Assembly (NCBI GenBank): GCA_010093605.1
Contig: MU004190.1
Location: forward strand, 806,001 to 870,000
DNA from: Lophium mytilinum
Lineage: Eukaryota > Ascomycota > Dothideomycetes > Mytilinidiales > Mytilinidiaceae
Length of the DNA stretch: 64,000 nt
Reading direction: 5' to 3'
In this document: piece after piece, positions 19,847 to 33,358 of the stretch
How positions within the stretch are numbered: the first letter of the stretch is position 1
Layout of the letters: each line of letters begins with the position of its first letter
Notes under the pieces: generated by a model
What the model was told of the DNA's origin: nothing
Seen by the model: the letters and a program-made list of their open reading frames with translations, nothing else
Database searches by the model: none
Made by a program: the position numbers and the translations under genes

Positions 19847-22800
19847 TCCGGTCGGCCTGTTAGTGCTGCATCATTTATGGAAGGGATTAATCGGAAGAGT
19901 GGGGCATTTTAGCGATTATACGGTGTGTAGTGTGGAATGCAGTGTCGAGTCATATATTTTTGGATGCTTGTCTGCTGATGATAGGGGTGCTTTGATGCGG
20001 CGTGAAGGTTTCGAAGGCGATGCGTGATTCGGCACCGCGTGATTTAGAAGGTGCATTGAACGCATGTGATAAGCCGGTGAGTTGACTGAGCCGCCTCAGG
20101 CACCACGGTAAGGGTGGAATATCGCTATGCCCGAACACGCTTTGACATCATGGAGGAGTGCTTCAGCAGTGGCATGTGAGTTTACACAAGCCTGTCAAAA
20201 GATGTTCTTATCACGTGCCGTTTCACGTTTCACGGGGAGGGCCCTATGTACCCCGATTACCCTAACTCGTCGGTCACATCTCTACGTACGCCTATCTACC
20301 CCTGATCGAGGGTTCTCCATGCGGCGATAGAGACCCTTCTCGGAACAGCGAGTAAATTTGCCAAACAGTCTCAGACAAAGTTAAAGAGTGCACGCAAGGT
20401 CGAGACTGCGGCCCATCGCCCTAAGTATCTGTTGAGTGGCTTGAAGCGTTACATACAGTTACAGAATCGGGTAAACGAGTTGATGACGAGGCATATCGGA
20501 GCCATGGCGCTCCTTGCGGCCCCGAGCTCGCAGCTCTTTACGGCCCCGAGCTCGCAGTCACACGCCGAAGAGAGGGGTTGACGTCTCGCTCCCGATCCTT
20601 CCCTATCATACGGGCTTTCTGTGCTACGGTGCGTTGGCGTCGCCGCTCCGAGGGCCGGAAGCATGTGAGAATCGGCACTGGTGGGTGGGTATATTAGAAG
20701 AGGGGGATGCCCCGTTGGAAGGGAGGAAGCAGGAGTAGGAAGTGGGGAGTTAGGAATCGACAGAGGTTAAGAGACCTCAGAATGGAGAGGGGGGTGGGAG
20801 ATGGACGAGTTAGAAAAGCTCATACCAATAACAGCAACATGGGCTGGGAGCTTCTGGGAGATGTAGTCGTGGCATGGCGGGCTGGGAACAGAACCATTAT
20901 GGATTTTGAGTTATGGTTCTTGGGGAGTGGTGTGTGGTCCAGGATGTTGTCTTGAAATCGGATTGACAGGAATGGAATGGCTGGATTGGAGTTGTTCATG
21001 GGTGCTGCGACAATAACCAAAAGACTACACTCTTCATGGTGGAAGACCGAACCTGTACCACCTTTCTCTCGGACTCGGTGGAAAAGCTCGTCTAGCAACA
21101 TTCATCGATACGACAAACGACTCAGATTAAGGAACCATGGGGCAGCTCCGACAGCAGTTTACGAAAGCAGTGCGCGTGGCTGTCATGGCACTGCGAGAGT
21201 GATGTTGGGATATCTTCCCTGTCGGGAATATACGACAAACAGCTAGACGGGAATGGTCCGGAGTCTCTACATCCAATCAACCCAAAGGAACTCATGTTGA
21301 GTCGCAAGAACCAATTTGGAAAGACGAGAGTTAAAGTCACGGAATGGGGTGTGGTGGATCGGCTTTCTTCAGCTCCAGATCCCTAGCAACCGATAATGGT
21401 CTAGACTTAATCAAATGGTAATCAAACCGCATGGAACGTACTCCTGTCTCAAGGATCGAAGACACTGATCCAATTGTTTCATGGGGGAGCTGGCAGACTG
21501 GCGAATCAGCACCTACAGTCGGTTCACACATGTTGGCGGTATTCACAATCCACAGCCAACCGAGTTATGGGCAAAGTCTCGGAGCATTTCAGCAAGATCG
21601 AAAAAAGCCCTTGAGGCACATTATGAAAGATTGAAAGACCGATCCGATTGTTTGCATGGAATCTTGGAAGGCCGCTTCAAAAAAGTGGTCATATCCAACC
21701 AATGTCCTCCTGAGTCTCTTCCAAAAAGACCATGTCGCAAAACCATGGTCTGTCTTTCGATAAAATCTCTACTGCGAGGAGTGCATGCTGCTCGGGCCAT
21801 GGCTCTCGTCTTGAATCCTCCTTGGAGCAAAAAACAAGCACTCATCTAAGTCAGGTGATGTAACTAATTAGTTCTAGAGTATCATGAGACACTTGCGGGA
21901 CCGTGTTGGCGCACACTCTCTCCCGTCTCAAGCTGATGAAACAATTCCAAACGGCCGCTTCCGTTCAACTGATGTCCGGTATGGTCATCCCGTCCCGCCT
22001 AGGCCGACGTATGGCAGAAACCTAGAAACCTGAGTCATGGGAGGAAGTTCATAGCACTTCCAGCAAAGCTACATGAGTCTGGTGGATTGGCTGGCAATTG
22101 AGAGGCCAAACGTATCCGCGTTCAAAATCACAAGTCCAAAAGACCCTATGGGTGTGGGTGGTCTGTTTGCTGGCGAAGCCTATTCAGAATACTCTTCCCG
22201 GACCATAGTCGTTCATGGGAGGCCCTCGGTATAGTCTCTTGTATCGAGGAGCCAAACTGACAATTACTATTTCGGAAAGGTTTTGAATTCGGATACGAAG
22301 GTATTCATGGCAGCGACTTGTCTGGTGGCTCCATGTTTTACTTTCGAAGATCAAAATCACAAGACTCCATAATTCATGTCTTGAGTGACAGTCAAGAGGA
22401 CCTTTCTCGACCTAAACGCCTTGGCCCATCAACTAGAGGCTTATGACTTGGTATGCAAGTCAGGATCCTAAACTCACTAAGAGTGCACACGGGTTTAAGA
22501 TGACTAGGATTTTGAAGATGTATGCGAGTAACTGGGGATGTAGAGCCACAATGGAAACCGAACTCCGGTATGCTTGCGGTATGGTCTTTCCGCTTGGATC
22601 TCTTTGCACTTTTGATCCGGGTATCATGAATGCGTCAACCTCCCTCCCATGGCGCGCTCTGAGTCCTGGCGTCAAAATGATATCATTATCACAACACAAT
22701 GTGTGAAGAAACTTGTGGTGCACCAGTTTCGTTTTCACTATAAACAAATTCACACACCGCCTTCATGAGACCGAGAGTCGTTTGTGGGAAATATTCTACT

Positions 22801-25800
22801 CACGTCTGCCGCGGAGGAGTATGCAAAGCGGTCAGGATCGCTGCCACTCTATTTTAAACTAAAGTCGATAAAGAGCACATGTGCAGTGCATCGTGCTGCG
22901 TAGCCATCTCAGCCAGACGACAGTGTCAGTCAATGTCGGCAGCACGTATGACGATTAGAAGACTGCGAGAACAACAGCGAGGGAAAACTTCTGCCCTAGA
23001 TCGATACTCATACTGGTTCTATGGGTGGAGAAGTTGGTTAGTGGCATTTAGCCCCAAGCCACGAACGAAAGCACAAGATCTTCCATAAGACGACTTCCCT
23101 TTGTTGTAGATTTAGGGCCACGAACATTTTGTTCCAATTTTCGATTGCTCTAGATAATCAGGTCGCTAGTAATGGTGATCCATGTTTGGAGCAGAACCCA
23201 ACTGCTCTGAGGTTAGAGATGGTGAATTGTGTTCTTTCTGCCTAGTTGTTTAAAACTCCGGTCGGAGATAGAAATATGTTGTCGTCTGCATCCCGGAACG
23301 GAGACTTGTAACGGATTCGATAGTGAAAAGCACATGCGGTCTACTTGATGATGAAGCAAAAACACATTACTACACACACATGATGGCGCTGGAGAGGTTT
23401 GAGTGAGTTGGACACTTGAAAGACGTCGACAGCGATAGCGATGTTTAGTCGAGAGACGACCTAGTAAAATCCGAGTCCAACCGCGTCCATGTTGGGAGTA
23501 GAAGCCAGCTGCGTCAAAAGCATCGTTGATAGCACTACATCTCCCAGCGGCATCGCCGAAAAACAGAAACATTCTCCTTTGGGAATCATGTTGCCTTGTG
23601 CGTCTAGGAGCCAAGCGTTAAGAACCAATCAACCGCCTGCTTTCTGATGTCGAGCAAGGTTGCAACGCCCGTGGAAATTTACGAGATATGAGCCCGAGAG
23701 CCATGGGAGAACATGCGCTAAAACTTCGAGGCAGCTTGACATCGATGAAGCGGAGTCTTAGTTTCTGGTTGGGCTGGGGAAAACCCTATGCTCCCTAATG
23801 GGACGAAAATTTGACTATGAAACAAAACCATGTTCTTGTTGGTTTTGCGTGCGGAGATCGGCCCTACAAGTTCATCATGTGGCCTGAATCTCGGCATCAA
23901 GACTCAAAGCATTCCTCCGCATGGAGAGCTGATTGCATCTGACCCCGAGGCGTGAACAAAACGACTCGGATTACAACGTTGATGACCTGGGGAGTCTGTC
24001 GAGCCCGTTGGAGACCTTGGTGTTGAGCTCCTAAGATTATCCGAAGCCATGCGCGATGTTCCGTCGGCGTGGCAAGAAATCTAGGGAAGCGCTTGGGATG
24101 GAGGGAGTACAGGCCAGGTTTCCTAGAATCTCAGCGGCGAGTAATCCGCGCTTTACAGGGCAACCGATGGCCCGTCGCAACCTGGATGTGGGTAGCACGA
24201 CTACGGAAACATCCACTCCACATTTGGGCCATGGAGCTCATCCGCTGGTGCACCAAAGACGCAAATGAACTTTTCAACCAGACCGGTCCTCCCACGTTGG
24301 CTCAATTACAGAAATGTAACTCGCCATCAGAAGGATGTGCCGTTGACCGTCTCATAGCCGACCCGACCCTACGAGGTCTAAATGGTGTGGTTCGAGAATC
24401 CAAATTATACAGGAAAAGAGCCGCATGCTCGACAATTGGCTCATTTCTCGCTGGAGCTAAAATCGGACAGTGACTTGAACATGAGAGCGATTAGTACGAG
24501 AAGCCCTCGAAAGGAAAGTGACCTGAGGTTCCAAAAGAAACTCACACATGTTAGCTCGGCGTCTACCAAGACTCCAGAAACCCGCGCCGGTTCCATTCAT
24601 GTTGAGACCCGAACCCAGTCACTTCAAAGAAAAAAAAATAGGAACAGATGATGTTTGGTCAACCTTGCCAAAAGAGTGTTCTGACTTGGCCTGTTTTTCC
24701 ATTCGAGACCTGTCGTACTATACCAAAGAATATTCGCATGAGCCCGGAACTGCGCTGCAACCTGCAGGCGTCACACTCCCTGACCGACCTGATTCGGTGT
24801 CCTGAGTTCCGCCAGTCTTGCCAAAAATCAAGAAGGCGGCTCACTTTCCATGTGAGAAAGACCCGTTGGGCTGAGTTACGCGCTCGAGACGGGCAGTGTT
24901 GGGATCGAAAATGGCTGCAATTGTTCGTCATGAAGGAGAGAACCATTTCGGACTTCTAAATTTAGTGTCAACCAGCCTTGCATATGCTACTCCGAGACCT
25001 ATCACAAAAGCCGAACGGAAACTAACATACGAGAAGGCGAGACTCAATCCATTCGTGAAGACATGGTCATGGAGAGGGAGTCGGGTTCTGCTTGTCTTGC
25101 TCAACATTCCAAGACGACGAGGTCTGGAAACTGAGTACGGTCACTGATCAATTCTGGTCCCAGAAGGAGATTGTGCTGGCAGCGGAAGCATGGAGTCTCA
25201 GCCGCCTATGGAAGTGGGTAGTACCTTCTCCAACTCTATCCCGCAGTCGTGGCCATGTTCTAGTGGTCTCGTCTAAAAGTCCTTTCAGTCAACTCATCTT
25301 ATGGAGGATGACCGCCCAGCGAAATACCGTGACGCGATACTCCACGTCGAGAGCAGAGTTCAGCTGCTCCAAATCCGAACCTAAGGGAAGCGTCTTGCGA
25401 CTGCTTCGTCTTTTTAAATAGCGCCGAGAGTCCCGGTCATGCTGCAGATCGAGACCACCGTGAATCAAAGGCGCGTTAACGTATCGGCCTGTGACCAGCA
25501 ACCATCACACTTAAAGGTTTCCATGCCTCCAGAGCTTCTTCGCATGCTCTGGAGTGATGGATCGGCTCGAAACAGAGGTTTCAGAATGCCCATGGAGGAA
25601 TACCGGGTGACAAGGGTGTTCAAACCTTTCGTTGTTTACAACCGATGTGGGGCAGGTGGCCCAGTGGCCTAGGTCAGACATAGCCAGTCTTTTAATGAGA
25701 AGTAGTAAAGGCATCTGCTTTCACCACCAAACCATAACCGCAAGAATCTTTCATGAAGGTTTGGTCTGTATCGAAGATGAGATTCAAACAGGTCATGTAG

Positions 25801-26672
25801 AGTTTCAATGCTGGCGACCTCAGCACATCATGATCATTACAGCACCGAGCAATCCATGGAACTCTGTACATTCTCTTCGCTTGAACCGTAGTAAGACTTT
25901 CAAGATAGGACTATATCTGTCTCATGTGGTGGAGTCGTAGAACTAACGCTCGTACGCATACGTTAGTATAGTCACGTTCCTATGTCCAATTGAACCTCTT
26001 ACGCGTTTTTTGATGACAATCCAACTGTTCGTGCACGTGTTTTCTCTGGTGGCTATTTAGCTCGTCGTGACCTTCGCGTGATTGAGACAATAGTCCGGGG
26101 AGAGTCGTCGCGAGGCTGTGACCCTTTCGCCGCCGCTTAAGTGGCTTCGACACCTGGTTGAAATCATGAGTGAAACGTGAACTCCGTAATGCTAGCATCC
26201 GAGCTTCATTTCCAGCGCTATTCATTGGCTGAATGATCGTTGAAAACTTGAACGGTCTCTAATAGTGACATCTAGTATTATGAGAGCATAGAATGAGATA
26301 TGAGCATTGAGGAAGTACATAATCAAGATGACTTTGAAATAACTTCAACAAAGTCGTAGTGAATAGATTCTTATCCGTCTTACCGCAAGAGCGCAGCCAG
26401 ATATCCCCCAATGCATCGCCATCAACGCCGCAAGAATGCTAATTACGCATTCTACCCCTCCCAAAAAAACTCGTTGGGAGATGACGCAGACTCAATGGAA
26501 CGAGAAACTGCGTAATAAAAAATGCAATTGGTATATGAACACGCCCAAGAAGAGAGGAACGCCCACAATGCAACCAAACCAAACCATTACTCATTCCAAT
26601 ACTGCGTTTCGCATGCACTTCGTGTTTCACCGGGCTCGGTATGTTGCCAAGCCCCTCTCCTCCAGTATCATC
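19847..26672. other. 6.8 kb region without a recognisable gene
   Basis: Composition is near the window average and CpA/TpG are present, so this is not a RIP-mutated repeat. Frames are short (at most about 134 codons) and show no family resemblance. I noticed weak recurring strings such as TCAAAATCACAAG (near 22122 and 22352) and TCATGGGAGG (near 22036 and 22213), which could be chance or remains of an old dispersed repeat. It is the largest gene-free stretch in an otherwise dense window. Confidence 0.4.
20517..20557. repeat. 17-bp direct repeat, two copies
   Basis: CGGCCCCGAGCTCGCAG occurs at 20517-20533 and again, unchanged, at 20541-20557. It is a local duplication with a 24 bp period. No function is visible. 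Confidence 0.7.
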
Positions 26673-29600
26673 TCAAAAAACGCCGCCAGGCGACTTATCT
26701 CGTTCGTAGAAGACAATATAAGCGTTCTCGTTCTGCAGTCGGCTTAAGGCAGACAAACGGTCAGGGTCAAAATCCGTGGCCTTTTCGTCGTTGAATTCAC
26801 GCCAGACGCCCTTGCCTTTATCTTTCACTAATGCAGTGTAATGTCCGCTGCTCAGCGTATTGCCCATGTGTCGGATAACTCCGTAGGCGTTGTAAACATA
26901 AGGGCCATTCATGGCCGAATCTCCTTTCAAATTGGCAAGATTCTGTGCGCCTTCCTTGGCATGGGCGATGATGTAGTCTTCATCCTCCGGCTTGAGGGGA
27001 GGCAGCGTGAATGGTGCGAGATCTAGCCCGTGTAGCGGAAACTCTATCGGTGTACGTATCTTGCGCGCCCTTTCCGTGTGTGATGCGCTGAAGCGTTTGA
27101 AATGGATGACGAGGAACTCAGGTGCTCGCGTGATTGTGAGCTTCTTCGTAGCTTCGCGATCTACTTTGCATCTTGGGCACTTCCAGACTTCGTCGCCAGA
27201 TAATCGTTCCTGTGCGCAGTAGGACCGTAGGCAATCTCGTAGGTCGGCAGGCCGATCCTTAGGAATCTCGACACTAATACTCCAGAATGCCTCATATGTT
27301 GTGCTCGTAGTCCCGCACACTGTGCAGCTGAGTTGCGAGGCGTGTTGACCGGCAAACAAATCCCCAACTACTGACTGCTCGCGATGGGTATAACGCCGCC
27401 ATTCAATCTTGGCTGCATAAGGTCTCGGAAGATGTTCACGTGCTAATTCGTCCGCTGGGGTAAGCTGGTGGAGCGGAGGTTTCGCCCACACGGTATTTAG
27501 ATCCTCGTGAAAGGAGTCCAGAACAAATTCTAAGAACTCTTTGGCGTCTTGCTGTCGATCGATCCCCCATTCCGAGTTGAATCGTGCACAGATTTTCTGA
27601 GAGATGGTTAGCTCTCCGCGCAGTGGATTTGTTGCCAAGAAAAAGAAGTACTCACCCTGAAAGAAGATGGCCGGATTGGTCTATGATCTTTTCCCCACAG
27701 ATTCTGCACGAGTGTAGCAAAGGTTTCAGACATCAAACCTCGTGTTCCTTTCCAGTTCTCCCGCTGTATCGATCTCAAGTACTCGTTGCTCAAGAACAGC
27801 TGTGTGAGTGGGCTTGTAGCGTTCAGGCATTGGATTGTTGAGTTCATGTAACACGTTACGCCGAAATTGTGGAGGCCCGTCTTGGGAAGCCTGTATTGCG
27901 GATGGTAGCTTGGTGAAACATATGCTGGAAGCTGTGTAGCCCGGCCTTGAGGAGCAGCTTGACGCTCGTGAACTCCACTGTAGCTCACTCGAGGTACAGA
28001 TGGTGGTGGTCGTGAAGGCACAGAAGGAATAGCAGGAGCGGTATAGTTGTTTGGGACTGGCTTCCGAGGGGGAGGATATATCATGGACTGATGTTCTATT
28101 TCGGCTGGGTCAGGGTAACGACGTAGGAAATCGCTAGTAGTGCGATAGATGGGCGACTCTATTTCTTCCTCGCCGATGTTGTCCATAGATTGCCTCTCCA
28201 AGGCAGGTCGGTCTCTTCGCGCTTCCTCGAGTAGTCTGCGTTCTTCTTCTGGATCCATAGGAGCATAATCTCGCCTCCGCTGGATATTTGGTCTTACGCC
28301 ATTTCTTGCCATTGGCACTCTTCTAATCGCGCGCGCCGGCTTTGTATGGCCGGAAGCTACGAGAGCGGCTGTGTTTGAAGTCTTTAGGGCTGTATTACCT
28401 AAAAGGTCAGTCCAGGCGTGTATCCCGCCCATGAGCAAAATCGGAGGTCTTTGTAACGGCTTGTCCGAGTTGAACTCATAGAGCGTGTCAAAAAGTCGCT
28501 TGAGCGCAACCTCTTGGTCATTTCGTGGAGGTTTTGTAAGAAACGCTGTGCTTGACGTGGATTCGTCGTAGTATACCACAAGGTCATACTCATTCCGTCG
28601 TTCGAACATATTCTGTTCTTCGTCCGGAGAAAGAACTAGGCGGTCTTGCAATTGCTCGGCAGATTTTCCCTCCTCGAGAGCCGTCGGTTCCACACACATG
28701 ATGTTGTTCACATATATATGGCCTTCATCAAATTCCTCTCGGTCTCGAACATCGATCAGCAAAACACTGTGCATCCTTGTGTAATCATAAAGCTTCTCAG
28801 CGCTGATGTCAAGCTCTCGTGGCACATGTAATGATTTTCGACGGACCGGTACAGGCGTCTGTGAGCTATTCGTGGATGGAAAATACGAGTCGATATCGCC
28901 ATTCGTGCTGGTAGGATATACGGACACATTAGACACTAGAGAGTTGCTTCGACCGGCCGATCCGACCATGCTCCGAGCAGTGCTTCGAGGAGGGTTGATG
29001 TTCGCAGGAGTTGACAGATTCCTAGCAGGACTATACGTTGGGCTTGGTTCTTTTGGCATCGACGCTGCAAGTCGAGTATTCAGAGGTAATTTTGGCGGAT
29101 GGGGAGGAGGTAACGAGGGCGGTGGAGGCATATCCCGCGGCCCTGACGGTCGAGTGGAAGAAGTATATTCTGTAGGAGAAGGCATCTGAGCAGACAGCGC
29201 TCCGGCACTTGGAGGACTCGTTGTATCGATTGTTTGGGGCGTAGGCCTCAAACGAGTGAAGCGTTCCATGAGGGGATCCGCCGATACATTGCTTGGTGGA
29301 ATTCCATTACTTCCCAGAGATCGACCATGCAGATTATGCGGTTTAGGGTGAACGAAAGGCCTTGATCTATGAGAGTCTGATGAGCCTGACGGTGACGAGC
29401 GGCCATTCGCATTGTCTGCCGGGACTTCAAGAGAGGGACGCTGAGGGAACATCAATTCATCATCGCGAGAGACCGGTGCCGGGGCACTTGGCAACGAGTG
29501 CCGTGTGCTTTGCATACTATAGTTCGTCTGTCCATTCGGCGTAATTGGGCGGTAATTTCCCGACACGTTATCGACACCTCTTGAAGAAGGGCGTCCGACA

Positions 29601-30206
29601 GGGCGACGTGCTGACTGTGTTCCGTTCCTCTTATTATCGTTCTGTATGATGTCCTTGATTTTCTGGAATCTCTCATGGTGCAATCGGATTTCCTAATAGA
29701 CAGTCAGTTCAATAGTTTAGATGCGACGCCTTACGACATACCTTCGTCAGCTCCTGCAGCTGCCTATACCGTGGACCCCTGCTACTTTGAAAATCTACGT
29801 ATCGAGGGTTGGCCGGTATGACCTCTGAAAGTATGGTGAAGGCTATCAAGAATTCTTGAAAGGCGCGGTCTGGTCGCCGGCTATGCTGTAGCATCATTTT
29901 GGCCGAATTGAAAGCCGCCTGAGCCTTGTCTACTTGGCCAATAATCTATTCGCAATGTTAGAAAGTCCATAGTCGCCTCTTTCCCAGGAGCAAACGTACT
30001 GAAGCGCCACGAAAGGAGTCGACGGTTTCTTGCGCCGTGGCCACGATATCTTGAAAGTAAGGTAGAGCTCCAGAAGGCCCTCTCCCATCACCGCCTGCAG
30101 CACTGCTTCCCCTCCAGCCGCCTTCGCCCGCGGTGGGCGCATCATAGCCGTGCCCATTCATGGCGTTCCTCGGACCTGTTGGTGGAGGAGGTGCGGCAAC
30201 GCTCAT
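26673..30206 (-). CDS. doa4: Doa4-type ubiquitin carboxyl-terminal hydrolase
   Basis: Exons 30206-30000, 29945-29742, 29692-27656 and 27596-26673 encode 1123 residues. The N-terminus has a helical MIT-like stretch (IIGQVDKAQAAFNSAKMM), followed by a long disordered Pro/Ser region. A rhodanese domain lies near 430-565 (VLLIDVRDREEFDEGHI), and a C-terminal USP domain covers about 740-1120. The Cys box reads GLHNFGVTCYMNSTIQCL and the His box SSGHYTALVKD, followed by REFNDEKATDFD. CTVC and CPRC form a zinc-finger pair. Rhodanese plus USP is the architecture of yeast Doa4, which removes ubiquitin from cargo at late endosomes before multivesicular-body sorting. The gene starts 551 bp from the divergent Vps27 gene, which acts in the same pathway. 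Confidence 0.92.
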
Positions 30207-30757
30207 GCCCGCTGCTTACGATCCAGCAGGCCGGTACATGATAGAGGCGCAGGTATTTATGACGATGCTCTACGGGCGACGATGCGACTCGAGGGCGGGC
30301 GGATAATTGCAGGGAGGGGGGTCGGGAGGCGGCAGGTGAGGTAATTCACGGTTCCGCTGGCGGAGAGAGCTGCGGGGATGTAAAAGCGCTGTTGGGGGAG
30401 CAGAAGTGGCGGTTTATATATGTGGACGCGGAGAATAGTGCAGAAGATGAAAGACAGGCGTTGTTTGCGTCGCAGAGGGCGTGTGGTCTCAACATCGCAG
30501 GCGGGCCTTGTCTCGCTGCTGTTGTGGCGGTGGAGTTGTAGCGGCGGCCCAGTGACGAAGCCAAGCCCACCTGAAGCTCTCTCGCCGCCTCATGCCTAAG
30601 CTGCTACCTACCTCCCCAATACCTCGCCGTCCGCTGCCAAACCCCTCTCTCGCACCTCCTTGAGTCTGTGTGAAGCCGACTGTAATACACCTCCGCTGGT
30701 CGCACAGCTCTGCAGCTTCATCCTCTTCCTCGCGCAACCCGGAGCCCCTCAGCCACC
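30207..30757. promoter_or_regulatory. Shared divergent promoter of doa4 and vps27
   Basis: The whole 551 bp gap between the two start codons must hold both promoters. CT-rich stretches occur near the Vps27 side (30600-30735). The Vps27 ATG sits in an ideal CCACCATGG context. No dedicated transcription-factor site is clear by eye. Confidence 0.6.
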
Positions 30758-33358
30758 ATGGCGGGCTGGTTTGCGTCCTCCAACTCCGCCCTCGATGAGC
30801 AGATCGAGCGCGCGACGTCCTCGAGCTTGTATGTGTTTCGTCTTCGCCATAGTGTCTAGTGGCCCTGTCAAGCTAACCGTGTGCAGAGAGGATATCGCCT
30901 TGAACCTCGAGATATCCGACATTATTCGATCCAAAACGGTGCAGCCTAAAGAGGCTATGCGCTCTCTCAAACGACGGATAGGCCACAAGAATCCAAACTT
31001 CCAGATCGCGGCCCTGAACGTAAATATCCCACAATTCCCGGGGTGACGCGGAAGCAACGGAGACTGACATTCACCACAGCTCACAGATACCTGCGTGAAG
31101 AACGGCGGTTCTCATTTTATGGCCGAGATCGCATCCCGGGAGTTTATGGACAACCTGACCTCGATACTCAAGGCCTACGGAGCAGCAGAGCCAAATCAAG
31201 ACGTGAAGAATAAGATTCTGGAGCTCATTCAATCGTGGGCCACAGCCGCCGAGGGGCGGAGTAACCTCATCTACATCAACGAAGTCTACCGGACACTGCA
31301 ACGCGAGGGTTATAAGTTCCCACCAAAGGCAGATATTGCCAGCAGTATGTTTGATAGCAGTGCAGTACGTCCCTCTTTCCTCCGGGCTTCTTTAAACCTG
31401 TACTAATCAGACTACCCGGAGCAGCCTCCGGAATGGACAGACTCTGACGTCTGTATGAGATGCCGGACCGCCTTCACCTTCACAAATCGGAAACATCATT
31501 GCAGGAACTGCGGCAATGTCTTCTGTGGGGCTTGCTCGAGCAAGAGCTTGCCGCTGCCGCATCTGGGGATTCTGGAGCCTGTGCGCGTGGACGATGGCTG
31601 CTATGCCAAGTTGACGGACAAATCTCGCGGTACTCCAGTACCAAGGGGGTTTGATGCCAGCAAGCCGGCGAAGACACTATATCAAGGCTCGATGGAACCG
31701 CGAAACGCCCGGGTAGAGGACAGCTTCGATGCCGATCTAAAGAAGGCGCTTGAGATGAGCCTTGAAGAGGTCAATGGACACCAGCGGGGATACGTGCCGC
31801 AGGCACAACTACAACAACAGAACAAGGCCCCCCCAATCAACGGAACCACAAAACCTACTCCGCAGGCTCAACCTCAAGCAGAAGAGGACGAGGACGAGGA
31901 ACTCAAGGCTGCGATCGCTGCGTCTCTAGCAGATATGGAGGAGCAGAAAAAGAAGCATGCCCTGGCACTAAAGCAGCAATCATCTACGTCTAATGGGCTT
32001 CCGACAATTGCGCCCAAGAACGACTACGAGCTCACCCCTATGGAAGCGGAAAATATCAATCTCTTTTCTACTCTTGTTGACCGGTTACAACATCAGCCGC
32101 CAGGCACCATATTGCGGGAACCACAGATCCAGGAATTATATGAGGGCATTGGAAAGCTTAGACCTAAGCTAGCTAGAACCTATGGCGAGACGATGAGCAA
32201 GCACGGTATGTTTTCTCCCTCGACTATTTGAATGCTCGACTAATTTCTGAAGACACCCTTCTTGACCTCCACGCTAAACTTTCTACTGTCGTCCGCTACT
32301 ATGATCGGATGCTTGAGGAGCGACTCTCTAACACATATACCCAACATGGAGCAGCCTACGGATTACCCCCAAGCATGCAGCGACCGACGTCTAATTTGTA
32401 TCCTACTATTCAGGCAGGGATGACAGATAGCCAGACTGGAGAAAGCTACTATACAGGAAATGCAGCCTCGTCTGAGCCAGCCTACGCCCGCCCACCATCC
32501 ACTTACGCATATTCCACACCCCAGCAGCAGGCGCCAGCCTATGGCCAATTCGATAAGCGGGCTCCGGTGCCACAGTATGGCGCACCCCCGCAAGAGCAGT
32601 CATACCAGCAGCCACAGCAGCCGTATCCTAATCTGTCAGCCTACAGTGGCGGACCAGTTCCGCAACAGCAACGACCAGCCAGCACAACCTATCAACCACA
32701 GCAAGCCCCTGGTGAGGGTTCGCCTCATATGCAGCGGCGAGTCTCATCTCAACAATACCCTTCTCAGCCTGCGTCCCAATATGCGCCTTCGCAACCTTCC
32801 GCTCCAGATGATGCAACTGCGTCGTACTACTACGGCGACCAAGCGCCCTCGCAACCGCCGGCTCCCCAGCAGGAGACCTACGCGCCTACGCCCCTACTTC
32901 AACACCAGAAACCAGCCTCTCCCCAGCTCTACCACCACGCTCCTCAACAAACCCCTTTATCACCACCGCAAGCATCTCAGCCGCTCCCGGCACCACAAAA
33001 TCCTCCGTATCCCGCCCAAGCTCCCCCACCAACGCCCTACTGGCAACAACCAGACGCGGGATCCGCTCCGCAGCAACAAGGTCCACCGCAGACATCTCAA
33101 CAACAGCCTCAACAGCAAGCTGCTCCAGTCCCATCCCAGCCACTCCCCGCTGCGGCCCCGCCACAGCAACCCCAACAGCAGCAAGCTTACTGGCAGCCTC
33201 CCGCCCAACAGCAGCGTGCGCCGCCCGCACAAGTTGCAGCGCAATGGCAACCACCGCCTTTTGCGACTGGGGGCTACGGCCCGGAAAGCTTCCCGGCGGC
33301 ACCGCAACATCAGTTGCCTGTCGCGCCGAAGGTAGAAGAGGCGTTAATTGAGTTGTAG
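30758..33358 (+). CDS. vps27: ESCRT-0 subunit Vps27
   Basis: Exons 30758-30828, 30887-31019, 31080-31364, 31425-32205 and 32253-33358 encode 791 residues. An N-terminal VHS domain ([10 protein letters not shown]...[10 protein letters not shown]) is followed by a FYVE zinc finger with WTDSD and RKHHCRNCG. Two ubiquitin-interacting motifs follow ([12 protein letters not shown] and [13 protein letters not shown]), then a helical GAT-like region and a long Gln/Pro-rich tail. The tail contains PSAP, a motif that binds Vps23 of ESCRT-I, and the protein ends in ALIEL, resembling a clathrin box. Vps27 gathers ubiquitinated cargo on PI3P-rich endosomes. The RVC of typical FYVE domains reads RVDDGC here, so one expected zinc ligand is Asp. 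Confidence 0.93.
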
